Shown in pieces: positions 7,264-14,188 of a stretch of DNA of 14,188 nt. The DNA is from Campylobacterota bacterium (GTDB lineage: Bacteria > Campylobacterota > Campylobacteria > Campylobacterales > Sulfurovaceae). Within the stretch, counting starts at the first letter, position 1; each line of letters begins with the position of its first letter. Where the stretch lies: contig DSAK01000127.1 in assembly GCA_011372825.1 (NCBI GenBank), positions 1 through 14,188 on the forward strand. The letters run 5' to 3'. Both the position numbers and the translations under genes were made by a program. Below the pieces are notes generated by a model. It did not search any database and was not told the origin of the DNA. It was given only the letters and a program-made list of their open reading frames with translations.

Positions 7264-9081
7264 GTGAAAAAAACTTTTGCTTGTTTGCTTATCATAGTAT
7301 CTTCGCTTTGGGCAGCTCAGATTGACACAAGGCTTTATGAGGCGGAGAATCTTTTGAGCTATTATGACCAAATTGAGATACATCTAGAGCAAAATGCCAC
7401 AACAGATGAAGCCATAGAGAGGATAAAAAGTGAAAAAACTCTTTTAGGAAAGCTAAGGAGCTTGGCTACTAGAGGTTCATCGATTGATATCGAAATTGAC
7501 CTATCAATTTTAGAAAAAGAGGAGATTTCAGAGCAAGAGTACATGGAGTCATTTGAATTGCTTGCAAGAGCGATGGCAGAGAGGCAAAAGCTTGAAAGAA
7601 ATCAAATGTTTATTCAAGAGAAACTCTCTTATCTAAAAAAACAAATAGAAAAGACAACAAACCCTTTGTCAAAAAATCTTCAACTCTATCAGCTACAATT
7701 TGCTTATTATAAACTCAAACAATCTAACGATGATATGCTAATTCGTGGATACACTATATTGATTGAAGATGCAAAAAAAGATATCCTCGAAGCAATAGCT
7801 AGAGTTACTTTTGATGAATCGTTTGATTTTGTGGCACTAGAGAGTGAATTAAAAAAGATAGAACAAAAATTAGTAGCCTATAACTTAACAAAAGAGAGGG
7901 AGATGCTCTCCCAAGATCAAATCTCAAATGAACTACAAGATAAATTAAAATCAGCCCAAAAAGAGAAAGATGAGAAGCTAAAAGCCTTGTTTGATGCACA
8001 TTTGATAGAGGCTCTTAGTGCATTTCAAGATCATAATATCCCAAAAACAATAAGTCTGCAACAAACACTATCTTCACTAACAGAGATGATATCTTCGGGC
8101 AAGACTGTGTATCAAATGAAGCTTGAGCTACATGATGAGATGGTCAAAGAGAACACAAATATTTTGGGCTATATCGTCCCTAGTTTTCAAGAATTCTTTA
8201 AATCTACTTCGATAAAACTCTCAAATTTTCTTGTAGCTCCATTTGTTGTTTTAGATGAAACTCCAATTAGTGCTATGAGCTTGTTTAAGGCAATTGGAAT
8301 TTTTATCTTAGGTTTCTTAGTGGCAAAGCTCTATTTTTGGATTTTGACATGGTTTTATAAAAAGCGTAAAGATATCAGTATGGTTTGGCTCAAAGTGATA
8401 GCAAATGTTGGCTTTATTTTGATTTTGTTTATTAGCCTTGTTGTTGCTATTGCTAGCATAGGGCTTAGCGTAACCAATCTAGCTGTGATAGCAGGGGTTC
8501 TCTCTATCGGGCTTGGTTTTGCCCTCAAAAGTGTAGTCTCAAGCATGATATCAGGGATGATTCTTTTGAGCGAAAATTATATAAAAATAGGAGATTATAT
8601 CCGTATCAATGATCAACTAACCGGCAAAGTCACCGATATAGGTTTGAGAGCCTCTGTTTTAAAAACGATAGACAATATAGATATAGTGATACCAAACAAT
8701 GAGCTTACAGATAATCAGGTGGTCAATTTAACTCTTGATAATCGTATCAGGAGGATTTATGTCCCGTTTAAAGTTGGATATGGTGCTGATATCAAGCAAG
8801 TAAAGTCCATTATAGTTGAAGCAGTAATGCAAAGCAAAATCAAGCTCCTAAGAGAACCGCTTAAATACAAACCAAATGTTTGGATGAGACATATGTCAGA
8901 TAGTTTTATAGAGCTTGATTTGTTAGTTTGGATAGAGGGTCTTAGACCATCAACCCCATCTAATTTGCTTATTTTGATATATGAAACATTACAAAAAAAT
9001 AATATAGATATGCCATACCCACAACTCGATTTGCATCTCAAAAATCCACGTATTTTGCCCTCATTTCGTAAGCAATTATAG
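7264..9081 (+). CDS. Large MscS-type mechanosensitive ion channel with periplasmic coiled-coil domain
   Basis: Membrane channel expected to open on membrane tension and release solutes during hypo-osmotic shock. The 605-residue protein starts with a signal peptide (KKTFACLLIIVSSLWA, cleavage near residue 17-18), supporting the GTG start at 7264 with GGAAAAG 4 bases upstream. A long, charged, coiled-coil-rich domain (about 20-290) should lie in the periplasm. Transmembrane helices follow at about 339-361 and 373-399. The MscS pore helix is at about 404-435 (GVLSIGLGFALKS, small residues alternating with bulky ones), then the beta domain (KIGDYIRI, 441-448) and the C-terminal alpha/beta domain ending in the typical IDMPYPQLDLHL. 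The length exceeds basic MscS (about 286 residues) but is below the MscK/YbiO giants. It lies 48 bp before the ATPase gene, so the two are probably co-transcribed. Confidence 0.93.
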   Translation: MKKTFACLLIIVSSLWAAQIDTRLYEAENLLSYYDQIEIHLEQNATTDEAIERIKSEKTLLGKLRSLATRGSSIDIEIDLSILEKEEISEQEYMESFELLARAMAERQKLERNQMFIQEKLSYLKKQIEKTTNPLSKNLQLYQLQFAYYKLKQSNDDMLIRGYTILIEDAKKDILEAIARVTFDESFDFVALESELKKIEQKLVAYNLTKEREMLSQDQISNELQDKLKSAQKEKDEKLKALFDAHLIEALSAFQDHNIPKTISLQQTLSSLTEMISSGKTVYQMKLELHDEMVKENTNILGYIVPSFQEFFKSTSIKLSNFLVAPFVVLDETPISAMSLFKAIGIFILGFLVAKLYFWILTWFYKKRKDISMVWLKVIANVGFILILFISLVVAIASIGLSVTNLAVIAGVLSIGLGFALKSVVSSMISGMILLSENYIKIGDYIRINDQLTGKVTDIGLRASVLKTIDNIDIVIPNNELTDNQVVNLTLDNRIRRIYVPFKVGYGADIKQVKSIIVEAVMQSKIKLLREPLKYKPNVWMRHMSDSFIELDLLVWIEGLRPSTPSNLLILIYETLQKNNIDMPYPQLDLHLKNPRILPSFRKQL

Positions 9082-9129
9082 TGGTATTTGTTTGGTGGTG
9101 TAATGGTAATTTGATGTTAAGGAGATAAA

Positions 9130-11445
9130 ATGGAAGAGATATATGAGAAGTTAGGGCTTTTTTATCTAGGGAAAGATTTAGACAAAGCTACGATGGAGAG
9201 TAGTGATGTTTTGACACTACTTAAAGATAAATATTTTACAACTCATGCGACTATTATAGGGATGACAGGCTCTGGAAAAACAGGACTTGGGGTAGGGCTT
9301 ATAGAAGAAGCAGCGATTGATAACATCCCATCTATCATAATCGATCCAAAAGGAGATATGGGTAATTTATGTCTAACAGACCCAACTTTTAGTGCCCAAA
9401 ACTTTGCACCATGGGTAGAGGATGAGGCAAAAGCAAAAGGTATTGAGACTCTTGAGTATGCTTCTAAAGTTGCAGATTCATGGAAAGCAGGGATTGAGTC
9501 GTGGCACCAATCTCCAGAGCGTGTTGAGAGATTTGGGAGTGTTGCTAAAACTATCTACACTCCAGGGGGTCTATCTGGCATCCCTATAAACATTATGGGC
9601 TCCTTGGAAACTCCACCTATAGAGATCATGCAAGAGTTGGACTTGTTTGCCTCTTATCTTAAAACAACAGTAACAAGCCTACTTTCACTTATAGGGATAA
9701 CAGGAGATGTACTCAATGCAAAAGAGTATATTTTGTTGGCACAGATTCTCTCAGATTCTTGGAATGAAGGTAAAAACTTAAGTATAGAATCACTCATTAG
9801 TGCGATTATCACCCCACCTTTTTCAAAAATAGGTGTTTTAGCGCTAGATGACTTTTATCCACCAAAAGATAGATTTGCATTGGCAACTAAGTTAAACACA
9901 CTCCTTGCATCTCCACATTTTCAAGTTTGGTTACAAGGCGAAGATCTAGATATACAAAAGCTCCTTTATGATGAAAAAGGGAAGGCAAAAATAGCTATTT
10001 TTTCGATTGGTCATTTGAGTGACGAAGAGAGGATGTTTTTTGTTTCATTGTTTTTAAATAGGTATATTGCATGGATGCGAAGACAAGGAGGGACAGAGGC
10101 ACTTAAAACTATTCTTTATATGGATGAGATATTTGGATTTTTTCCACCGAGCAAAAATCCTCCAAGCAAAGAGCCTATGCTTTTGCTTCTTAAGCAGGCT
10201 AGAGCATTTGGCGTTGGTGTGGTGCTTAGTACCCAAAATCCAGTAGATTTGGACTATAAGGGGCTTTCCAATATAGGCACATGGTTTATAGGCAGACTCC
10301 AAACAACACAAGATATAGACAGGGTAATAGAGGGATTAAGTGGGCAGATCGGCTCTGACTTTGCAAAAGATGAGATTCGTCGGACACTAGCAAACCTACC
10401 AAAAAGGAGTTTTTTCCTCAAGAGCGCCCATCTTGAGGATATAAGACTTTTTGCTACCAGATGGGTGCTTAGTTATCTCAAGGGACCTTTGCAACGAGAC
10501 GAGATAGCAACTCTTATGGAGCTACAAAAGCAAAATATTACACCAAGGAGAGAGACTCCAAAAGAGAGTTTTGCGAAGTTAGAGCCACTACAAGCAGGAA
10601 TTGTCCAATATTTTGAGATTGACCATTTTGATAAGAAAAATTACATCCCATTTCTTGGCATAAAAGCTACAACCTATTTTTATAACCAATCAAAAGGGAT
10701 AGATGAACATCAAGAGTTGCACTTTCATATCCCACTTGAAAAAGAGGCACTTTATCTCAAATACGACAACGTTTTACAGCAAGAGATAGATATGGCACTT
10801 TTTTCAGATAAGCAGCCATCACAGGGCAATTTCGCTCCGTTGCCAGCTTTTATCAAAACAGAAAAAGATCTCAAGTCGATTTCAAATGAAATAAAAAATT
10901 GGATTTATCAAACACAACATTTAACCCTCTTTTATTGCAAGCCTTTGCGTTTAGACTCAAAGCCATATGAGAGCGAGAGTGACTTTAGAGTTCGTCTTCA
11001 GGATGTTTTAAATCAAAAAAAAGAGGAGGAGATAGCTAAACTGCAAAGTAGATTTGAGGCTAGAGAAAAAACTTTACTTCAAAGACTCCAAAGGGCACAA
11101 CTGCAAGCCCAAAAAGAGCAAGCCAATTCTACAGGCTCTATGATAGAAGCTGGGATTGCAGTATTGGGGGCACTTTTTGGAAAAAGAAGCAGAACTTCAA
11201 TCAATACAGCAATTACCAAAGGAAGAAGGGTTCTTAAAAATAGGGGCAATATGAGTAGAATCGATACCCAAATAGTACAGATCGAAGAGGATATGGAGAT
11301 ACTTTTGCGAAATTTTGAAGATGAAGTTGATAGTTTATCTCAAAAATTTCTAGTCAAAAATTATCCTGTTGAAGAGTTGATTATAAAATCACGCAAAAGC
11401 GATATAAAAATTCTCTTTAGCGCTATTTTGTGGAAGCTAGCCTAG
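9130..11445 (+). CDS. HerA/DUF853-like ATP-binding protein of unknown role
   Basis: Predicted cytoplasmic P-loop ATPase of the FtsK/HerA class, 771 residues. Walker A is GMTGSGKT (44-51), followed by the HerA-type IIDPKGDMGNL (70-80). Walker B is TILYMDEIFGFFP (327-339, D332 and E333), and the sensor-like LSTQNPVDLDYKGLSN follows at 366-381. After the ATPase core comes a less typical middle region (about 470-620), a Lys/Glu/Gln-rich coiled coil (625-665), and a short glycine/alanine-rich segment, MIEAGIAVLGALFG (671-684), then a basic patch and a second helical stretch (705-740). The start has a strong AAGGAGAT at 9119-9126. HerA proteins translocate double-stranded DNA in repair or defence complexes, but no nuclease such as NurA or a Sir2 partner lies alongside. 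It follows mscS and ends on the stop of convergent pyrE. The family is clear; the function is not. Confidence 0.88.
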   Translation: MEEIYEKLGLFYLGKDLDKATMESSDVLTLLKDKYFTTHATIIGMTGSGKTGLGVGLIEEAAIDNIPSIIIDPKGDMGNLCLTDPTFSAQNFAPWVEDEAKAKGIETLEYASKVADSWKAGIESWHQSPERVERFGSVAKTIYTPGGLSGIPINIMGSLETPPIEIMQELDLFASYLKTTVTSLLSLIGITGDVLNAKEYILLAQILSDSWNEGKNLSIESLISAIITPPFSKIGVLALDDFYPPKDRFALATKLNTLLASPHFQVWLQGEDLDIQKLLYDEKGKAKIAIFSIGHLSDEERMFFVSLFLNRYIAWMRRQGGTEALKTILYMDEIFGFFPPSKNPPSKEPMLLLLKQARAFGVGVVLSTQNPVDLDYKGLSNIGTWFIGRLQTTQDIDRVIEGLSGQIGSDFAKDEIRRTLANLPKRSFFLKSAHLEDIRLFATRWVLSYLKGPLQRDEIATLMELQKQNITPRRETPKESFAKLEPLQAGIVQYFEIDHFDKKNYIPFLGIKATTYFYNQSKGIDEHQELHFHIPLEKEALYLKYDNVLQQEIDMALFSDKQPSQGNFAPLPAFIKTEKDLKSISNEIKNWIYQTQHLTLFYCKPLRLDSKPYESESDFRVRLQDVLNQKKEEEIAKLQSRFEAREKTLLQRLQRAQLQAQKEQANSTGSMIEAGIAVLGALFGKRSRTSINTAITKGRRVLKNRGNMSRIDTQIVQIEEDMEILLRNFEDEVDSLSQKFLVKNYPVEELIIKSRKSDIKILFSAILWKLA

Positions 11446-11449
11446 CTTC
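11433..11449. repeat. Palindrome at the convergent gene ends
   Basis: GAAGCTAG (11433-11440) and CTAGCTTC (11442-11449) form a perfect 8-bp inverted repeat around one base. The CTAG at 11442-11445 supplies the stop TAG of both convergent genes, the HerA-like ATPase on the plus strand and pyrE on the minus strand. As RNA it could form a 6-bp stem with a 5-base loop, but no T-tract follows on either strand, so it is a weak terminator candidate. Confidence 0.6.
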
Positions 11450-12047
11450 TGCTCCCAGGTTTGATCGGAGTAGAGCCAGATTTGCAAAGGGGGCAATCAG
11501 TTGGCTCATACATAGGAAAATCAAAATCTTCAAGTGCAAAAAATGGTATATTTGGTGGAATTTTGCAGTTTGGTTTTTGAGTGATATCACTACCGACTCG
11601 TCTACAAAAGCCTCTATTTGCCAAGGCACCAAATGCGACTACTTTGCCACCAAGCTCAGTTATGATTTTTGCCACTTCCATCGCTGAACCACCAGTTGTG
11701 ATGATATCTTCACAGATGAGTATATGCTCATCTTGGGCTATCTCAAAACCTCTTCTTAGCTCCATTTGCCCCTCTTTTCGCTCAGCAAATATACTTCGAA
11801 CACCAAGGGCACGTGCCAATTCATAACCAGCTATCACTCCACCAAGAGCCGGAGCACATACAGTATCTATTTGTATACCACTAGCTTGTATTTGTTTTGC
11901 TAACGCTTTTGCCAAAATCTCAGCTGTAGCTGGATTTTCAAGTACTTTTGCACTTTGGAGATATCGGCTAGAGTGATTACCGCTAGAGAGTATAAAATGA
12001 CCTTCAAGCAATGCCCCTGCTTGTATATAAATTTCTTCTACATTCAT
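11442..12047 (-). CDS. pyrE: Orotate phosphoribosyltransferase
   Basis: Catalyses orotate plus PRPP to orotidine 5'-monophosphate in pyrimidine synthesis, in the cytoplasm. The 201-residue length is right for the family. The PRPP-binding loop is ILICEDIITTGGS (109-121), with the conserved acidic pair E113-D114; FAERKEG (87-93) supplies catalytic loop residues, and FILSSGNHSSRY near the N-terminus is the orotate-side motif. The C-terminus carries CPLCKSG (185-191), seen in the subset of PyrE proteins with a Cys-containing tail. The ATG at 12047 follows the frr stop by 2 bases, so translation is coupled. Its stop overlaps the stop of the ATPase gene on a shared CTAG. Confidence 0.96.
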   Translation of the reverse strand: MNVEEIYIQAGALLEGHFILSSGNHSSRYLQSAKVLENPATAEILAKALAKQIQASGIQIDTVCAPALGGVIAGYELARALGVRSIFAERKEGQMELRRGFEIAQDEHILICEDIITTGGSAMEVAKIITELGGKVVAFGALANRGFCRRVGSDITQKPNCKIPPNIPFFALEDFDFPMYEPTDCPLCKSGSTPIKPGSRS

Positions 12048-12049
12048 CG

Positions 12050-12607
12050 TTAAACTTTCATGATATCGGCTTCTTTTGCCTTGAGGACTTCTTCTACTTT
12101 TGCTATAAAATCGTCTGTTATCTTTTGGATACGATCAAGCCCTTTTTTGCTCTCATCTTCACTTATTGTTTTATCTTTTTCTAGTTTTTTTACCTTATCG
12201 TTGCTATCTTTTCTTATGTTTCTAATCGCAACTCTTGCTTTTTCACCCATAGCTTTTGCCTGCTTGACTATCTCAGTTCTTTGTTCTACTGTCATCGGAG
12301 GGAAAAATAGTTTGATGATGCTACCGTCATTGTTTGGGTTTACACCAATATTTGCCTCTTGAATCGCTTTTGCGATAGGTTCTAGAAGTGTTTTTTCCCA
12401 CGGACTAATTGCTATTGTGGTAGCATCTTGGACTATAATATTGCTAACTTGATTAAGAGCCGTTGGGGTGCCATAATAATCGACTTTGATATTATCAACT
12501 ATATGTGTGCTTACTTTACCGGTGCGTAGGGTAGAGAAGTCTCTTTTGAGTGCCTCTATACTCTTCTCCATGTGTGTTGTGGTGTCGGTATATATTTCAT
12601 CTAACAT
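12050..12607 (-). CDS. frr: Ribosome recycling factor
   Basis: Splits post-termination ribosomes with EF-G so subunits can be reused; an essential cytoplasmic protein. The 185-residue length is standard. Family features are visible from end to end: LKRDFSTLRTGKVSTHIVD, the hinge and domain II segment with YYGTPTALNQVSNI, PNNDGSIIKLFFPPMT, and RVAIRNIRKDSNDKVKKLEKD. The ATG at 12607 has AGGAG about 9 bases upstream. It is the first gene of an frr-pyrE operon, a pairing also seen in Campylobacter, where secG usually comes first; secG is not adjacent here. Confidence 0.97.
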   Translation of the reverse strand: MLDEIYTDTTTHMEKSIEALKRDFSTLRTGKVSTHIVDNIKVDYYGTPTALNQVSNIIVQDATTIAISPWEKTLLEPIAKAIQEANIGVNPNNDGSIIKLFFPPMTVEQRTEIVKQAKAMGEKARVAIRNIRKDSNDKVKKLEKDKTISEDESKKGLDRIQKITDDFIAKVEEVLKAKEADIMKV

Positions 12608-12744
12608 TTAAAATGCTCCTGTATGGGATTTTTGCAATTTTACCCTTTTTTTGCTTGCTGCCTATTGAGGTAGAATTTATACTTTTTTTGTATATAGAAA
12701 ATAGGAATTATTTAAAGTGAAGATCAAGAGAGTGAAACAAGAGG
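12608..12744 (-). promoter_or_regulatory. Leader and candidate promoter region of frr-pyrE
   Basis: This gene-free stretch lies between the ompA-like gene and frr. On the minus strand a TATAAA (12676-12681) and a TAAAAT (12637-12642) are possible -10 boxes; neither has a good -35 box at 17 bp, which is common in Campylobacterota. The frr ribosome binding site AGGAG is at its end. I see no small ORF or RNA gene here. Confidence 0.35.
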
Positions 12745-12766
12745 AGGGCAAAACTAACTTTGCCCT
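12745..12766 (-). terminator. Hairpin terminator of the OmpA-like lipoprotein gene
   Basis: A perfect 8-bp stem, AGGGCAAA (12745-12752) and TTTGCCCT (12759-12766), encloses a 6-base loop. It lies 9 bases after the stop of the leftward-reading lipoprotein gene. The downstream tail on that strand (CCTCTTGTTTC) is only moderately T-rich, so termination efficiency is uncertain. Confidence 0.55.
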
Positions 12767-12774
12767 AAAAAGAG

Positions 12775-13512
12775 TTATTGACAAGGGTTGATTAGAGCAT
12801 TTTGGTCTGCATAGAGATAGACCTCAACGCGTCTATTGAGTGCCTTATTTGCTGCTGTTGTGTTTGGTACGATTTCATTGTTGTATGAACATCCAACTGC
12901 TGAAATAGAGTTTTGAATCCCTGTATTATACAGAGTATTGCTAACTCCACTTGCTCTTCTTTGAGAAAGACCCAAGTTGTAGTCATAGCTTCCTGAGTTG
13001 TCAGTAAAACCAGCTACTTGAACTATAGTTTGTGGATACTCTTGCAAGAGTTGCCCAACTTTTGAGACTTTTGTAGCAGCTGATGGCTGTAAAGTTGCTG
13101 AATCTACAGCAAACATCATAGAGTCTCTAAACATAATTTTTACATAATTATCAGATTTTGAAACAATCAAATCTTGATTTGGGTCAAGTGCTGCTAATGG
13201 GTCATTGTTGACTCCTGTGCCCAAAGCACGAGCTATTTTATCAGCTTGTTGGTCAAGACTATACCCAATGCCAGCTCCAGCTACACCACCAAGGGCTGCA
13301 CCAATTAAAGCTCTTTGTCTTGTTTTGGTGCTACTCTTGCCTGATGGACCAGTCGTCGCACCAACGACGGCACCACCGATTGCACCAATAACAGCACCAG
13401 TTTTTGTTCTTGTGGTACTATTTTGTTCGACAAGACCTTGATTTACACAACCACCTAGCATCATCAGTGTTAGCGAGGATGCAACAAGAGGCATGAGTAT
13501 ATTTTTTCGCAT
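12775..13512 (-). CDS. Glycine-zipper/OmpA-domain lipoprotein (YiaD-like)
   Basis: Outer-membrane lipoprotein expected to anchor the envelope to peptidoglycan. The 245 residues open with a lipoprotein signal peptide whose lipobox is LGGC (residues 19-22, lipidated Cys22). A glycine-zipper region follows (about 38-85, GAVIGAIGGAVVGATTG and GAALGGVAGAGIGYSLD). The OmpA C-terminal domain fills about 115-240: VAGFTDNSGSYDYNLGLSQRRA carries Asp171 and Arg186, whose 15-residue spacing matches the diaminopimelate-binding pair of OmpA, and NKALNRRVEVYL closes the domain. The start at 13512 has AGGAG 6 bases upstream. It is monocistronic, with its own promoter and hairpin. Pal is unlikely given the zipper and length. 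Confidence 0.93.
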   Translation of the reverse strand: MRKNILMPLVASSLTLMMLGGCVNQGLVEQNSTTRTKTGAVIGAIGGAVVGATTGPSGKSSTKTRQRALIGAALGGVAGAGIGYSLDQQADKIARALGTGVNNDPLAALDPNQDLIVSKSDNYVKIMFRDSMMFAVDSATLQPSAATKVSKVGQLLQEYPQTIVQVAGFTDNSGSYDYNLGLSQRRASGVSNTLYNTGIQNSISAVGCSYNNEIVPNTTAANKALNRRVEVYLYADQNALINPCQ

Positions 13513-13542
13513 TTAAATCTCCTAAGGTTATAATTTTGAATT

Positions 13543-13551
13543 ATTGTATCA
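13543..13551 (-). promoter_or_regulatory. Extended -10 promoter of the OmpA-like lipoprotein gene
   Basis: On the minus strand TGATACAAT (TGn plus TACAAT) lies about 30 bases upstream of the start codon at 13512. No strong -35 box is found. The position gives a leader of about 25 bases containing the AGGAG site. Confidence 0.45.
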
Positions 13552-13579
13552 TAAAATTTGTGAGTAAACTGTGAATGTA

Positions 13580-14188
13580 TTACGATTGATTGGTTATCTT
13601 TTTGTGCCACTCTTGTAAAGTTTTCTCAAAACCGATTGCATCGGTGTGGTATATAGATATTTTTTCTAGTAAGTAATCTTGTGCTACCCAGCCTCCAAAA
13701 TCGTGAGGATAGAGATATTTATCAGAGTTTGGTTGGATATGTGGTGGTATCTCTTTTGTTGTATCTTTTTGCACTACCTTTTGAGCTTCGTTTATTGCTT
13801 TGTAGGCACTATTTGATTTAGGGGAAGAGGCAAGGTAAATAGCAAGCTGTGCAAGAGGTATTCTAGCTTCTGGAAAACCTATGTGTAAAACTATATTGAG
13901 GATATTGCTTGCTAGCATAGAGGCATTGGGATTTGCATTGCCTATATCTTCACTAGCAAGTATACAAAGGCGTCTTGCTATAAAATCTGCACTCTCACCT
14001 CCTGCAATGAGCTTAGCTAGATAGTAAAGAGAGGCATCTATATCGCTACCCCTTATGCTTTTGATGAGTGCTGATACAAGGTCGTAATGATAGCTATCTT
14101 CTATACTGCCATTTTGCAAAGGGTAAGGCCTTAAAGCTTTAACCGTATCATAGATGATAGTGGGTGATATTTTTGATGCACTATCAAC
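13580..14188 (-). CDS. rarA: Replication-associated recombination ATPase RarA (MgsA), C-terminal part
   Basis: RarA is an AAA+ ATPase related to clamp loaders that acts at stalled replication forks. Only the last 202 residues are in the window; the frame stays open to base 14188, so the TTG at 14119 is not the start. The visible part covers the end of the AAA-associated domain and the MgsA C-terminal tetramerisation domain: YDLVSALIKSIRGSDIDASLYYLAKLI, then ARRLCILASEDIGNANP, IPLAQLAIYLASSPKSNSAYKAI and YLYPHDFGGWVAQDYL. These are diagnostic of the family. The ATPase motifs lie outside the window. It ends 67 bp before the lipoprotein start on the same strand and may read into it, although the lipoprotein gene appears to have its own promoter. 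Confidence 0.94.
   Translation of the reverse strand, partial: VDSASKISPTIIYDTVKALRPYPLQNGSIEDSYHYDLVSALIKSIRGSDIDASLYYLAKLIAGGESADFIARRLCILASEDIGNANPNASMLASNILNIVLHIGFPEARIPLAQLAIYLASSPKSNSAYKAINEAQKVVQKDTTKEIPPHIQPNSDKYLYPHDFGGWVAQDYLLEKISIYHTDAIGFEKTLQEWHKKITNQS

Noticed and set aside
11430..11687. 85-codon plus-strand frame over the end of pyrE
   Set aside because: Antisense shadow of a well-supported pyrE, with no family resemblance.
12060..12362. 100-codon plus-strand frame over frr
   Set aside because: Antisense shadow; its Ser/Phe/Leu-rich composition mirrors the Lys/Glu-rich frr sequence.
14117..14119. TTG as the start of a 179-residue protein
   Set aside because: Translation continues upstream with RarA-like residues (VKALRPYPL) to the window edge, so the gene is simply cut off there.
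1..14188. CRISPR array, tRNA/rRNA, insertion sequence or phage genes
   Set aside because: Reading both strands I found no regularly spaced repeats, no structural RNA signature and no transposase or phage proteins.

Overview
The window looks like chromosomal DNA from a member of the Campylobacterota (the former Epsilonproteobacteria, in the broad Sulfurimonas/Sulfurovum/Sulfuricurvum/Campylobacter sense). This rests on the visibly AT-rich coding, the tight gene packing, the adjacent frr-pyrE pair, the divergent LysR/UPF0324 pair and the general look of the proteins. It is inference from composition and gene families, not from a search. I see no rRNA, tRNA, CRISPR array, transposase or phage gene.

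Layout. (1) 1-3179, plus strand: the last two components of a type I secretion system, an LssB/LapB-type ABC exporter (its 5' end lies outside the window) and its HlyD-type adaptor, overlapping by 4 bp. A long hairpin follows. (2) 3194-4230, minus strand: a UPF0324/YeiH-family membrane transporter ruined by one nonsense codon and three frameshifts. It is divergent from an intact LysR regulator at 4355-5260. (3) 5261-5562: a second, smaller decayed reading frame on the minus strand. (4) 5563-7144, minus strand: an RDD membrane protein gene followed by an overlapping MFS transporter gene. (5) 7264-11445, plus strand: a large MscS-type mechanosensitive channel with a periplasmic coiled-coil domain, then a HerA/DUF853-like ATPase of unknown role. 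(6) 11442-12607, minus strand: ribosome recycling factor (frr) and orotate phosphoribosyltransferase (pyrE), 2 bp apart. pyrE meets the ATPase gene tail to tail on a shared CTAG. (7) 12775-13512, minus strand: a glycine-zipper/OmpA lipoprotein. (8) 13580-14188, minus strand: the C-terminal part of the replication-associated AAA+ ATPase RarA (MgsA).

Most of the window is housekeeping or envelope genes. The parts that deserve attention are the decaying zone at about 3190-5560, where a LysR regulator has outlived its apparent target; the mscS/HerA-like pair; two nine-base A/T tracts placed where slippage would affect expression; and the compact back-to-back promoter region at 7180-7240. I did not find a convincing new multi-gene defence or mobile system. 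The closest to an undescribed function is the HerA-like ATPase with its coiled-coil and glycine-rich tail.
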